From: Terriglobia bacterium
GTDB taxonomy: Bacteria > Acidobacteriota > Terriglobia > Terriglobales > Acidobacteriaceae
Reading direction: 5' to 3'
NCBI GenBank assembly: GCA_032252755.1
Contig: JAVUPY010000011.1
Span: 1 to 64,000 of the forward strand
DNA length: 64,000 nucleotides
The notes beneath the pieces were generated by a model. The model saw only the letters and a program-made list of their open reading frames with translations, was not told the origin of the DNA and did no database searches. Position 1 is the first letter of the stretch. The number at the start of each line of letters is the position of its first letter. The position numbers and the translations under genes were made by a program. Of the stretch, positions 8,612-17,307 are shown piece after piece.

Positions 8612-9674
8612 TCGTTACTCCCAGGAGTTGCGCGGCTGCGCCGACGACCTCGCCCACGGTGACGGACTGCAGGCCGGGGTCAGGCGCGGCTACATGACTA
8701 TAGCTTGTGACGGAGCGGTCGCTGCGAAGGATCACCGAGCGCGTCCCGTAGGGGCCGTTGCGCGCCGGGTCGGTGGGTCCGAACAGCGCGACCACTGGGA
8801 CTTTCAACGCCGCCGCAAGGTGCAGTGGGCCAGTGTCGCCGCCGATGAAGAGCCCGGCTCGCCTCGTAAGAGCAATGAGCTGCGGGATGGTCGCGAACAC
8901 CGCACGCGCGGCGCCCTCGCTGAGCTTCGCAACCGAATTTGCGAGATCCTCTTCGCCTGGGCCGTAATTCACGATTGACATCGTTCCAATGCGCTGGAGC
9001 ACACGCGCAACCTCGGCGTAGCGTTCCGCAGGCCAGCACTTGGCGCCCCAACCCGAGCCCGGGTTCAGAATCGCAAACTTGCTGACAGCGAGTTCCTTCA
9101 GACTTTCTTCGCACCATCGCTCCCCTTCTGGGGATCGCGGCAGATCGAATTCGCCCGCGGTGAGCGCTTGGCGAACAGCCGCCGAACAGAGTTCCAGGTT
9201 CTGATCTATGACATGCGGGGTGTGCGTATCGACTTTGGTCGAGTAGACCAGCGTGGCGAGTTGCTCTCGTGGATGGGAGAACCCGTAAATCGATCGCGCA
9301 TGGCTGAACTTTGCGACGAGTGCACTCTTGCCCGCTCCTTGAAGGTCTATCGCCAGCTCGAATTTCTCCGCGCGTATGCAGCCGATTACGGTTCTGATGT
9401 CCTGCATGGTGGACGCATGCAGCGGATGCTTCCGCCACATGTGAGTGTCCACCACGTGAATGGAGTTGACCAGGTGGCGTTCTCCGCAGGTTGCAAGTCC
9501 GTCATCAGCGGATTTCAGCAGCTCAACCCAGCGCCGTTCAATAGCCCATCCAAGATGTGCCTCCGGCAACGCCCGCCGCAGTGCCGAAACCGCGGGCATC
9601 GCGTGCAACACGTCGCCCATTGCCCCAAGGCGGACGATGAGAATGCTTCCCGTAGTGGATGCGGACGGTGACAT
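8604..9674 (-). CDS. waaC: Lipopolysaccharide heptosyltransferase I
   Basis: 356 residues of glycosyltransferase family 9. Landmarks are the N-terminal ILIVRLGAMGDVLHAMPAV, the central AILNPGSGWGAKCWPAERYA, and GGDTGPLHLAAALKVPVVAL with LFGPTDPARNGPYG. The enzyme adds the first L-glycero-D-manno-heptose to Kdo of the inner core, using ADP-heptose. Its neighbours supply Kdo transfer (waaA) and ADP-heptose (hldE halves), supporting heptosyltransferase I rather than II. The ATG at 9674 follows the adenylyltransferase gene by 22 bp. Confidence 0.88.
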   Translation of the reverse strand: MSPSASTTGSILIVRLGAMGDVLHAMPAVSALRRALPEAHLGWAIERRWVELLKSADDGLATCGERHLVNSIHVVDTHMWRKHPLHASTMQDIRTVIGCIRAEKFELAIDLQGAGKSALVAKFSHARSIYGFSHPREQLATLVYSTKVDTHTPHVIDQNLELCSAAVRQALTAGEFDLPRSPEGERWCEESLKELAVSKFAILNPGSGWGAKCWPAERYAEVARVLQRIGTMSIVNYGPGEEDLANSVAKLSEGAARAVFATIPQLIALTRRAGLFIGGDTGPLHLAAALKVPVVALFGPTDPARNGPYGTRSVILRSDRSVTSYSHVAAPDPGLQSVTVGEVVGAAAQLLGVTIG

Positions 9675-9696
9675 TATCGGCGCAAAGTGAAGTTGT

Positions 9697-10188
9697 TCAC
9701 GGGTTGTTCTCGCTCCGCATCTGTCCGAGAAATACGGTTGTCGAGTGATTCTTCGGGTCGCCTACGATCGCGACGCGTCCGCCGTAAGCCATCACTTCGT
9801 CCCGCTCCGGCACCGACTCAAGGGTGTAATCCGTTCCCTTGGCTTGCACGTCCGGGTGAATCTCGCGAATGATCGCCCGCACATCGGGCTCGGGAAAGAT
9901 CACGACGGCATCGACGTCCGCGAGAGCAGCCAGTATCTCTGCACGCTCCTGTTCATTCATCAACGGACGCCCTTCACCTTTGAGTTGTCGAACGCTGGCA
10001 TCGGAATTCAACGCAATCACGACCTTGCCGCCGAGTTGCTTGGCGGCGTGTAGGTATCGGATGTGTCCCACGTGCAGCAGGTCGAAGCAACCGTTCGTGA
10101 GAATCACCTTATCGCCGGCGGTGCGCCAGTCTTCGACACGATGTCGAAGTTCCTCGCGCGAGACGATTTTGCCGGAGTGGTCGCTCAC
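9697..10188 (-). CDS. rfaE2: D-beta-D-heptose 1-phosphate adenylyltransferase (HldE C-terminal half as separate protein)
   Basis: 163 residues of the nucleotidyltransferase family with the HxGH motif in [17 protein letters not shown], then [20 protein letters not shown] and a final [17 protein letters not shown]. It forms ADP-D-glycero-beta-D-manno-heptose from the 1-phosphate. The start is GTG at 10188, directly abutting the stop of the kinase gene (TGA then GTG). The two functions are therefore split proteins that were not fused as in E. coli HldE. Confidence 0.92.
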   Translation of the reverse strand: MSDHSGKIVSREELRHRVEDWRTAGDKVILTNGCFDLLHVGHIRYLHAAKQLGGKVVIALNSDASVRQLKGEGRPLMNEQERAEILAALADVDAVVIFPEPDVRAIIREIHPDVQAKGTDYTLESVPERDEVMAYGGRVAIVGDPKNHSTTVFLGQMRSENNP

Positions 10189-11211
10189 TCAAAGCTCCGC
10201 ATGCTCGATGGCGTGAATGAGTTCCTGCGCAGAAACGGTCGCGGTGCCACGCTTCATCACGACGACGCCTCCAGCAAAGTTCGCCAGACGTGCGGCAGAT
10301 TCGGTGTCGGCTCCGGCAGCAAGTGCGGCTGTAAAGGTTGCGATCACCGTATCGCCCGCACCCGTTACATCCGCGACTTCGTCGGTTCCATGGATCGGGA
10401 TCTCGATCGGCTTGTGCTTCTTCTGAAAAGCCACCATGCCGTCGCTGCCGCGCGTTATGACGAGCGACTCCAACTTCATCTGCTTCATCAGTTCCGCGCC
10501 AGCCGAGAAGAGCTTTTCCTGGTCGTTGCCAATCTTCACTCTGAGCGCTGCTTCCACTTCAGGCTCATTCGGCGTGGCCGCCGTAACGCCTGTGTATTCC
10601 AGCATCCGGAAGCGCGAATCCAGCGTGATGGGCATACCGTCAAGCGAACCGTTCGAGCGGATAAACGTAAGCAGCCGTGGTGTCGCCGAACCATAGCCGT
10701 AGTCGGAGAGGAGGAAGCCATCGCTGGCGCGGGCGTACTCCCGCGCCGACGAAATCAATTCCAGCAGTGCCGGGTGATTCTCATGCAGAGGCTCGGGCTC
10801 ACGGTCGACGCGTACGACCTGCTGGCGCGCGGAGTGATTCTGTCCCGCGAGAATTCGCGTCTTAGTCGTCGTCGTGAATGTCTTCAGCTTCAGCACACCG
10901 CTGGTCGCGATCTTTTTCGCTTTGAAGGCCTGCATCAGAAGCCGGCCGGGTTCATCGTCCCCGATGATGCCGACTGGCAGAACATTGACGCCGAGATCGG
11001 CAAGATTCATCACGGCATTGGCGCCGCCGCCGGGAACGACCTTGCGTTCGCGATGGCGGAGAATCAGTACCGGGGCTTCACGCGACACTCGCGTGATCTC
11101 GCCATAGACAAATTCGTCGGCGACCAGATCGGCGAGCACCGTTATGGTGACGTTAGGAAACGACTGCACGATCTTGCGCAGGTGTTCGGATCCTTTGGAG
11201 AGCTGTTTCAT
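10189..11211 (-). CDS. rfaE1: D-glycero-beta-D-manno-heptose-7-phosphate kinase (HldE N-terminal half)
   Basis: About 340 residues of the PfkB/ribokinase family, with the anion-hole motif DVTGAGDTVIATFTAALAAG near the C-terminus and the N-terminal GGGANAVMNLADLG substrate motif. It phosphorylates heptose 7-phosphate at C1. The ATG at 11211 (MKQLSKG) is preferred; a second in-frame start lies at 11229. It is followed without a gap by the adenylyltransferase gene. Confidence 0.92.
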   Translation of the reverse strand: MKQLSKGSEHLRKIVQSFPNVTITVLADLVADEFVYGEITRVSREAPVLILRHRERKVVPGGGANAVMNLADLGVNVLPVGIIGDDEPGRLLMQAFKAKKIATSGVLKLKTFTTTTKTRILAGQNHSARQQVVRVDREPEPLHENHPALLELISSAREYARASDGFLLSDYGYGSATPRLLTFIRSNGSLDGMPITLDSRFRMLEYTGVTAATPNEPEVEAALRVKIGNDQEKLFSAGAELMKQMKLESLVITRGSDGMVAFQKKHKPIEIPIHGTDEVADVTGAGDTVIATFTAALAAGADTESAARLANFAGGVVVMKRGTATVSAQELIHAIEHAEL

Positions 11212-11250
11212 GCTTAAGGGCCAGTACAAATGACTGGAAGGTGGATTTTC

Positions 11251-12204
11251 TCACGAGGGACGGCTTCGGCGCGCCTCAATTGTCGAAAGCAGATGGTCAA
11301 GGCAGGCCTTAGCGTTCAGCAGTTCCATTTCCAGGATTGGGATTGCGATAGGGTCCAGGCGCTTCACCATGTCACCAAGATTCATCAGGTCCTTCTGGGT
11401 GGTCATGAAGCCGTCGGCACGGTTGCGGTCAGCAATCTTCCGCAGCTTGTCGATTTCTCCCAGTGAATAGCGATGGTGGTCCGGGAAAGCGACCATGGCG
11501 CAGGGCTTGATCCCACGCGTTTCCAGATCCTTGAAGAATCGCTGCGGCCTTGCCAGACCGCAAAACGCAAGCGGCCGGGTTGGCGCCTTTGGTGGCACTC
11601 GCATGGTGCGAATCACGCGCCAGATCGGTTTACCAAATGCGGAGAACCGTTCGCTCGACTGGTTCGACGGAATGACCAGGACATCCGACCGTTCGAGTGC
11701 GGAAACTGGTTCCCTCAAATGACCGGAAGGTAGCAGTCGGTCGTCAAGGTCCTCTTCATTCACCAGCACGATATCGAATTGGCGGGCAAGTTGCCGGTGC
11801 TGGAAGCCGTCGTCAAGCAGGTGCATCCCCGACATGAAGCGACGCTCGGCACGTACACCCGCCTGGTATCGATTGCTGCCGACGATCACCGGAACCGCCA
11901 GCCGCTTTGCGATCAACAAAGGTTCGTCACCGAACTCTGTGGCGCTGCCATTGGGATCGACAATCTTGATACCCGTGGATTCCCGACGGTAGCCGCGTGA
12001 CAGCACGTCGAATGGAATAGAACGCTGGTTCAGCAGACTCCCGAGCAGAATGGTAAACGGCGTTTTACCGGATCCTCCGACGCTGATGTTGCCGATGCTC
12101 ACAACCGGCGACTCGAGGCGTTTGGCCTCGCGCCTACCCTCGTCAAAACGCCGGTTGCGGGCATTGACGGCGGAGCCGTAGATGGCGGAAAACAGCTTCA
12201 TCAT
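11251..12204 (-). CDS. lpxK: Tetraacyldisaccharide 4'-kinase
   Basis: 317 residues. The P-loop reads GNISVGGSGKTPF, followed by the LpxK hallmarks VLSRGYRRES, GDEPLLIAKR and LLDDGFQHRQL. It phosphorylates the 4' position of the lipid A disaccharide at the inner membrane. The start ATG lies 5 bp after the waaA stop, so coupling is likely. The presence of lpxK with waaA shows a Kdo-lipid A outer membrane. Confidence 0.95.
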   Translation of the reverse strand: MMKLFSAIYGSAVNARNRRFDEGRREAKRLESPVVSIGNISVGGSGKTPFTILLGSLLNQRSIPFDVLSRGYRRESTGIKIVDPNGSATEFGDEPLLIAKRLAVPVIVGSNRYQAGVRAERRFMSGMHLLDDGFQHRQLARQFDIVLVNEEDLDDRLLPSGHLREPVSALERSDVLVIPSNQSSERFSAFGKPIWRVIRTMRVPPKAPTRPLAFCGLARPQRFFKDLETRGIKPCAMVAFPDHHRYSLGEIDKLRKIADRNRADGFMTTQKDLMNLGDMVKRLDPIAIPILEMELLNAKACLDHLLSTIEARRSRPS

Positions 12205-12209
12205 CGCGA

Positions 12210-13508
12210 TTATTGTATAAGGGCGCGAAGCGCCTCCAGAGTACGTTCGGTCGCGCCCATTTGCTCCTCAACCACCTTCCGGGCACGCTGCCCGAGGCCG
12301 CGCCGACCTTCATCGTTTCGCAAGAGTTCTAGCAATACGTCGGCCAGATCCTCCGGTTGAGCTACGCGTACGGCATCGGCCTGCCGAAAAATACCAACGA
12401 TGTCGCGAAAATTCTCGGTATGCGGGCCCACAACGGTTGCGACTCCCCAATGCGCGGGTTCGAGGATGTTGTGGCCGCCACGGGGCACTAGGCTACCCCC
12501 TACAAAGGCGACATCCGCGAGTGCATAGACCGACGCGAGTTCGCCGAGACTGTCGAGAAGAAGGACGGAGCCGGCAAGGGGTGAATTCCCATTCATCGCC
12601 GAACGAGCGACGAATGGGACGCTGGAGCGCGACAGGTGTTCATTCACGGCTGAAAATCGCTCCTTATGACGCGGTGCGAGAATCAGCAGCGCCTGCGGGT
12701 ACTGGCCGCGAATCTTCTCGAACGCCGCAAGGATCGGCTCTTCCTCTCCTTCGACCGTGCTCCCCGCGACGATAACCGGACCTGCTCCGCACTCGGAGAT
12801 TGCGCTGCCGAGTTCGGTAACCACAGGAGTTTCTTCCGGCGGCTTCACATCGAATTTCAGATTGCCGCTCACGTGCACGCGCTGTGCAGCAGCGCTGATT
12901 TCACGCAGGCGCCGCGCGTCTTCCTCGCTCTGTGCGAGAAAGAGATCGACATAGCTCAGGACTCGGGAGAGAAGCCCACGCCAGCGACGATACCTCGGGA
13001 ACGAACGGTCCGAAATTCGCGCATTCACGACGGCGACGCGCGCACCAGAGCCGCTCACAACGCGCAGGAAATTCGGCCAGAACTCGGTTTCGGCAACAAC
13101 GATAAGAGCAGGGCGCAGCGCCTTGACGTACGGGCGGATGCAGAAAGCGAAATCCAGCGGAAAATAGAAGACGTTCTCGGCCCCGAAGCGATCGCGCGCC
13201 ACTTTCTGGCCGGTGTACGTCGTGGTGGAGATCACGATCCGATAATCCGGCATCGCCCGCCTCAGCGCCGCCACGAGCCCGCTGATCGCCAGGACCTCCC
13301 CGACCGAGACGGCGTGAATCCATACCGCCGGCCGCGGGTCACCAGTCCGAATTCTCTCCGGCACGCGCCCAAAGCGCTCGGCCAGCCCCGCCCGATACTT
13401 CCCGAGTCGCAACATCTGAACGACCCAATACGGGGACGTCAAGACCAGGCCGACCGCCAGCAGCGCGCTGTAGAGAATGAACACTGGGAGCCATTCTATT
13501 GGTCTCAA
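12210..13508 (-). CDS. waaA: 3-deoxy-D-manno-octulosonic acid transferase
   Basis: 432 residues. An N-terminal membrane anchor (FILYSALLAVGLVLTSP) precedes a GT30 fold, with PAVWIHAVSVGEVLA (containing the catalytic Glu), ETEFWPNFL, SEEDARRL and the C-terminal VGGSLVPRGGHNILEPAHWG. It transfers Kdo from CMP-Kdo to lipid IVA. The start is TTG at 13508. It is the first gene of a seven-gene run reaching 7220 and is divergent from the gene at 13645. Confidence 0.95.
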   Translation of the reverse strand: MRPIEWLPVFILYSALLAVGLVLTSPYWVVQMLRLGKYRAGLAERFGRVPERIRTGDPRPAVWIHAVSVGEVLAISGLVAALRRAMPDYRIVISTTTYTGQKVARDRFGAENVFYFPLDFAFCIRPYVKALRPALIVVAETEFWPNFLRVVSGSGARVAVVNARISDRSFPRYRRWRGLLSRVLSYVDLFLAQSEEDARRLREISAAAQRVHVSGNLKFDVKPPEETPVVTELGSAISECGAGPVIVAGSTVEGEEEPILAAFEKIRGQYPQALLILAPRHKERFSAVNEHLSRSSVPFVARSAMNGNSPLAGSVLLLDSLGELASVYALADVAFVGGSLVPRGGHNILEPAHWGVATVVGPHTENFRDIVGIFRQADAVRVAQPEDLADVLLELLRNDEGRRGLGQRARKVVEEQMGATERTLEALRALIQ

Positions 13509-13609
13509 GTTCTCGCGTCACCGCTAATGTCCGAAAAGCGCCCAGCCGAGGCGGCTGGGCCTCCCTCAACCATCCAGCAGGAATTCTGCATCCAACCGTG
13601 CAGAGGCGG

Positions 13610-13638
13610 TTGTTCTCCGCGCTGTCACAACCGATAAT
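13610..13638 (+). promoter_or_regulatory. Promoter with -10 box 6 nt before the ATG
   Basis: TTGTTC at 13610-13615, a 17-bp spacer and GATAAT at 13633-13638; the ATG of the next gene is at 13645. Transcription would start at or next to the ATG, so the mRNA would be leaderless. No Shine-Dalgarno is present. Confidence 0.5.
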
Positions 13639-13644
13639 TCCTAT

Positions 13645-14295
13645 ATGCATCGTCGCATTGTGCTGTCGATTGCCCTAGTCCTCGTTTGCTCCGCCCTACT
13701 GTGGGCGAAGAAAGAGTTCCAGATGCCGCGCGCGGAAGACGCCAAGACGTATCCGGCGCACGATCAGCATCCCAAAGAGAAGGTCACAATCGCTGCCGAT
13801 CCCTACGACATGCCGGACAAGGCCTCGATCTTCACAATCAAGTATGCCGAGCACGACTTCCTGCCGGTTTACGTGATCATTACCAATGACGGCGACCAGC
13901 CGATAACGCTGACGAATATGGAAGCCACGTTGAAGTACCGCGACCGCAGCAAAGTGGCGCCTGCAACTGAGGACAACATCCTCGGCCGCATCACTCATAT
14001 CAAGAATCGTGGCGGCGAGTTGCCGCGCAGCTACCCGATCCCACTTCCCAAGAAATCCAAGGGCGGCATTCCCAAGGGCGCACTCGACGAACTCGACCAG
14101 GCAATGTTCAAAGTGAAGGCCGTGGAACCGCACGCAACCCGAGCCGGATTCATGTTCTTTGATTACAGCGGACTCTCGAATCCTGTCGCCGGGGCAACAC
14201 TCTACATCACCGGCGTGGACGACAACCACGGGAACGAGTTGATGTACTTCGAAATCCCGCTGGAAAAGTATCTCTCGGCCCAGCCGTCGCACTAA
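13645..14295 (+). CDS. Secreted protein, function unknown
   Basis: 216 residues with a clear signal peptide (MHRRIVLSIALVLVCSALLWA). The mature part has a beta-rich look, with DFLPVYVIITNDGDQPITLT resembling an immunoglobulin-like or chaperone-like fold, and ends IPLEKYLSAQPSH. I recognise no named family. It stands alone between the lipopolysaccharide operon and gatB; the promoter arrangement at 13610-13638 supports the chosen ATG. Confidence 0.7.
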   Translation: MHRRIVLSIALVLVCSALLWAKKEFQMPRAEDAKTYPAHDQHPKEKVTIAADPYDMPDKASIFTIKYAEHDFLPVYVIITNDGDQPITLTNMEATLKYRDRSKVAPATEDNILGRITHIKNRGGELPRSYPIPLPKKSKGGIPKGALDELDQAMFKVKAVEPHATRAGFMFFDYSGLSNPVAGATLYITGVDDNHGNELMYFEIPLEKYLSAQPSH

Positions 14296-14303
14296 TCGCG
14301 ATT

Positions 14304-14405
14304 CACCGAGAGCACAGAGCTTTTGGGGTCAAAACCTACACCCTGAAACTTGGGTTTTATAATCCTGAAACTCTGTGCCTCGGCGTCTCTGTGTCTCTGC
14401 GGTGG
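14304..14405. repeat. Inverted-repeat element (CACCGAGAGCACAGAG type)
   Basis: The left end reads CACCGAGAGCACAGAG and the right end CTCTGTGCCTCGGCGTCTCT then GTGTCTCTGCGGTGG, largely reverse-complementary over about 100 bp. A similar element with CACCACAGAGATGCAGAGG and CTCGGTGTCCCTGTGGTG occurs at 27978-28112. These look like small non-autonomous intergenic repeats. This copy ends just before the gatB -10 box. Confidence 0.5.
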
Positions 14406-14414
14406 ATCCCCCCG

Positions 14415-14420
14415 TATAAT
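14415..14420 (+). promoter_or_regulatory. Perfect -10 box directly before gatB
   Basis: TATAAT ends 6 nt before the ATG at 14427, with no ribosome-binding site between. This implies a leaderless gatB mRNA and supports 14427 rather than the GTG at 14391 as the start. Confidence 0.5.
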
Positions 14421-14426
14421 TGCAAC

Positions 14427-15899
14427 ATGCCGACCGCCTCCGCGATCACACCTAAGACAACAAAATACGAACCGGTGATCGGCCTTGAGGTCCATGTACA
14501 GCTCCTGACGCGGAGCAAGATTTTCTGCTCGTGCTCGACCGCTTTTGGCGCCCCGCCAAACTCCAATGTCTGCCCGGTGTGCCTTGGACTGCCTGGGGCG
14601 TTGCCGGTGCTGAACCGGCAGGCTGTCGAATTCGCCGTGCTTGCGGCAAAAGCGCTCAACTGCCGCGTTAATGAAACTTCGATTTTCGCGCGGAAGAACT
14701 ATTTCTATCCCGACCTGCCGAAGGGCTACCAGATTTCGCAGTACGACAAGCCCCTTGCCGAATACGGCTGGATCGATGTCGAGACGGCCGCAGGACGCAA
14801 GCGGATCGGCATTACCCGTCTGCACATGGAAGAGGACGCCGGCAAGAGCCTTCATGACGGAGTTGCGGACAGCTCGGAGAAGACATCCATCGACTTGAAC
14901 CGCTCCGGCGTGCCGCTGATCGAGATTGTCAGCGAACCCGACATTTCCTCGCCCGACGAGGCCTACGAGTACCTCACCCGTTTGAAGGAGATCATCCTCT
15001 ACACCGGCGTAAGCGACTGCAACATGGAAGAAGGCTCTCTGCGCTGCGACGCCAACGTCTCGATCCGTCCAAAGGGCCAGAAGGAATTCGGCACCAAGGC
15101 GGAAGTGAAGAACGTGAACTCGTTCCGCTTCATCCGGCAGGCACTGGAGTACGAGATCGAGCGCCAGGCGGAAGTGCTCGATGCGGGCGGCAAAATAGCA
15201 CAGGAAACTCGGCTCTATAACCCCCCCGAGGGGAAGACCTTCCCCATGCGCAGCAAGGAGCGCGCACACGATTACCGTTACTTCCCCGAGCCCGACCTCC
15301 TCCCGCTCATCGTAAACGCCAAGTGGCAGGCCGAGATCGAAGCCAGGATGCCCGAACTGCCCGACGCACTACGCCGGCGCCTCGTCGAGCAATATGGGGT
15401 CACCGAAGACGATGCGCAGACGCTCTCGGTAAGCCAGGCTCGCGCCGCATGGTTTGAAGAGGCAGCGAAGAAGGCGAAGAATCCGAAGCGCGTAGCGAAT
15501 CTCATCCTTACAGAATTGCTTGGCCGCCTGCGCGGGCGGAATCTCGAATTGGAACAGTCGCCGATCAGCATCGACGGCGTGGTGATGTCGGCCGATCTCG
15601 CCGAGGCCGGAACCATCAGTAGCAAGATGCTGAAGGACCTCTACGACAAGTCTTTCGAGCGCGGCGAAGACTTCCCGGCCGTCTACAAAAAAGAAAACCC
15701 GCAGCAGATTTCCGACACTGCCGAACTGGAGCGCATCATCGACGAGGTCATAGCCGGGAACCCCAAGCAGCTCGAGCAGTATCGCGGCGGCAAGACAACC
15801 GTCATCGCCTATTTTGTCGGACAGGTAATGAAGGCGTCGAAGGGAAAAGCCAACCCAACGCTGGTCAACGAGCTGCTGCCAAAGAAACTACAGGGCTGA
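14427..15899 (+). CDS. gatB: Asp-tRNA(Asn)/Glu-tRNA(Gln) amidotransferase subunit B
   Basis: 490 residues. Family markers include YEPVIGLEVHVQL, CPVCLGLPGALPVLN, KNYFYPDLPKGYQISQYD, HMEEDAGKSLHD, DLNRSGVPLIEIVSEPD and NSFRFIRQALEYE, ending with the GatB/YqeY tRNA-binding domain. With GatA and GatC it converts mischarged Glu-tRNA(Gln) to Gln-tRNA(Gln). gatA and gatC are not nearby. The gene is single, preceded by an inverted-repeat element and a TATAAT box. Confidence 0.97.
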   Translation: MPTASAITPKTTKYEPVIGLEVHVQLLTRSKIFCSCSTAFGAPPNSNVCPVCLGLPGALPVLNRQAVEFAVLAAKALNCRVNETSIFARKNYFYPDLPKGYQISQYDKPLAEYGWIDVETAAGRKRIGITRLHMEEDAGKSLHDGVADSSEKTSIDLNRSGVPLIEIVSEPDISSPDEAYEYLTRLKEIILYTGVSDCNMEEGSLRCDANVSIRPKGQKEFGTKAEVKNVNSFRFIRQALEYEIERQAEVLDAGGKIAQETRLYNPPEGKTFPMRSKERAHDYRYFPEPDLLPLIVNAKWQAEIEARMPELPDALRRRLVEQYGVTEDDAQTLSVSQARAAWFEEAAKKAKNPKRVANLILTELLGRLRGRNLELEQSPISIDGVVMSADLAEAGTISSKMLKDLYDKSFERGEDFPAVYKKENPQQISDTAELERIIDEVIAGNPKQLEQYRGGKTTVIAYFVGQVMKASKGKANPTLVNELLPKKLQG

Positions 15900-15968
15900 A
15901 CCGCGGATTTTCGCGGATAACCCCCCCGAAGAAAGACACGAAGTTTTACCTTCGTGGTTAATCCTTTT

Positions 15969-17294
15969 CTAGTTTCCTGATCCGCCCTCGAACACCTTCG
16001 TCATCTGGAACGGTGTCATCTGGTAGAGCACATAGCTGGCACCGGAATCGGTCGTCTTTCGGAAGAGCAGTTCGGCGCGATTGTCGCCGTTTGCGTCCAC
16101 CGCGTCGATCAGATCGAGGCGTGGCGTCAGGTCGAGGTGCAGCGAATCCGTAGGCAATGCCATAAGCTGGTTGAGTTGGTCCTGCGAATTCAGGCGCGCC
16201 ACCACGGTCACGTAAAACGTCGACAGTTGTGCCCGGGGAAGTGCTTCCTGCGCGACTTTCTTGTTTCTCGATAACTGCGGAGCCTCCACCGTCGGCTCGA
16301 CACGGCCCGTGAAGATCATGTACGGGGCATTGCTGTAATCGAGATCGAACGCCTTGATGTGCGTCTCGGCGAATTTTGCATTTGTGGGAAGTGGCGTGTT
16401 GGCCTGCGTCTGCGCATACTTACGCAGCGCATCCATACCCATCCTGGTCAATTGAGCTGCCCATTTCTGCTTCTCAGAAGGCGCCATATCGTAGTCGTAG
16501 GGACGGTTGTTCATCGCCGCTGCATCGGAGATGGCGACCAGGTACTTCGCTCCCTTTTCGCCGCGCTTTGGCGCGACGAGCGCCACCGGTTCATCGTTTT
16601 GCACCGGTTGTTTTCTTACCAGGATCGGCCGGTCGGGATCATTCTCCGAGGGGTCAATGTGGCTTTTTTCGCCGGTAGCCTCGGTTATCTGTTCTTGCGG
16701 CTTGGCTCCCTCTTTCGGCTTGCGAAGAATCGGGCGATCCGTATCGTTGTCAGGCTTGAAACCGCCGTTGTCGCTGGCCTCAGTCCTGGCGCCGCTCTTC
16801 TTATCATCCGGGCTCTTACCGTCGGCGCCCGGCGCCCTCTTCAGAATCGGCCGGCCGTCATCCTTGTCTCCGGCCTTGGTCTCGGCCTTTTTGGAGCTGT
16901 CATCCGATGTGCTATTCGGCTTCCAGTCTCCGATGCCCCACCAGACGGCACCGTCGGGAATCTGCTGCGCGGTATGCACAATGAACTTACCCACCGGCAT
17001 GCCATCGGAGAGAGCGATGTATTCCGTCTGGTCATAGAGCGACATGGGAACGGGCTTGGCGTAATAGAAGCGCGCGTCGTAATACTGGCCGTCGTGGTAA
17101 ATGCTGACGGGAAAGAGCCGTGTGGTCCCGTTCGGGAGTTGCTCGACGACGCCCAAAGCGCGCAGCGAAGTCTTCTTATCGATGGAACTCGAGGCGTACT
17201 GGGCGTGGCTCGGTACCGCGAGGGTGAGTTCCGCCAAAAATATTACGGCGAGGAAATTCCGTATCCACATGCGCCGTTTAAAGCCAACTCGCAT
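15969..17294 (-). CDS. Secreted protein with repeated RPIL motifs and a C-terminal FG-GAP-like loop
   Basis: About 441 residues from the ATG at 17294, or 433 from 17270, with a signal peptide (MWIRNFLAVIFLAELTLAV to SHAQ). An N-terminal domain contains LFPVSIYHDGQYYDARFYY. A low-complexity middle carries three spaced copies of a (D/G)RPIL(K/R/V) motif in Lys/Asp/Pro-rich linkers. The C-terminal part ends with DAVDANGDNRAELLFRK, resembling a calcium-binding FG-GAP loop, and SYVLYQMTPFQMTKVFEG. I cannot name the function. The start is only 13-37 bp from the divergent peroxiredoxin gene. Confidence 0.65.
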   Translation of the reverse strand: MRVGFKRRMWIRNFLAVIFLAELTLAVPSHAQYASSSIDKKTSLRALGVVEQLPNGTTRLFPVSIYHDGQYYDARFYYAKPVPMSLYDQTEYIALSDGMPVGKFIVHTAQQIPDGAVWWGIGDWKPNSTSDDSSKKAETKAGDKDDGRPILKRAPGADGKSPDDKKSGARTEASDNGGFKPDNDTDRPILRKPKEGAKPQEQITEATGEKSHIDPSENDPDRPILVRKQPVQNDEPVALVAPKRGEKGAKYLVAISDAAAMNNRPYDYDMAPSEKQKWAAQLTRMGMDALRKYAQTQANTPLPTNAKFAETHIKAFDLDYSNAPYMIFTGRVEPTVEAPQLSRNKKVAQEALPRAQLSTFYVTVVARLNSQDQLNQLMALPTDSLHLDLTPRLDLIDAVDANGDNRAELLFRKTTDSGASYVLYQMTPFQMTKVFEGGSGN

Positions 17295-17300
17295 TAGAAT
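17295..17300 (+). promoter_or_regulatory. -10 box directly before the selenoprotein bcp gene
   Basis: TAGAAT ends 7 nt before the ATG at 17308; no clear -35 at 17 bp. Leaderless transcription is suggested. The box lies immediately next to the start of the divergent gene (17294). Confidence 0.3.
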
Positions 17301-17307
17301 CTTCCGC

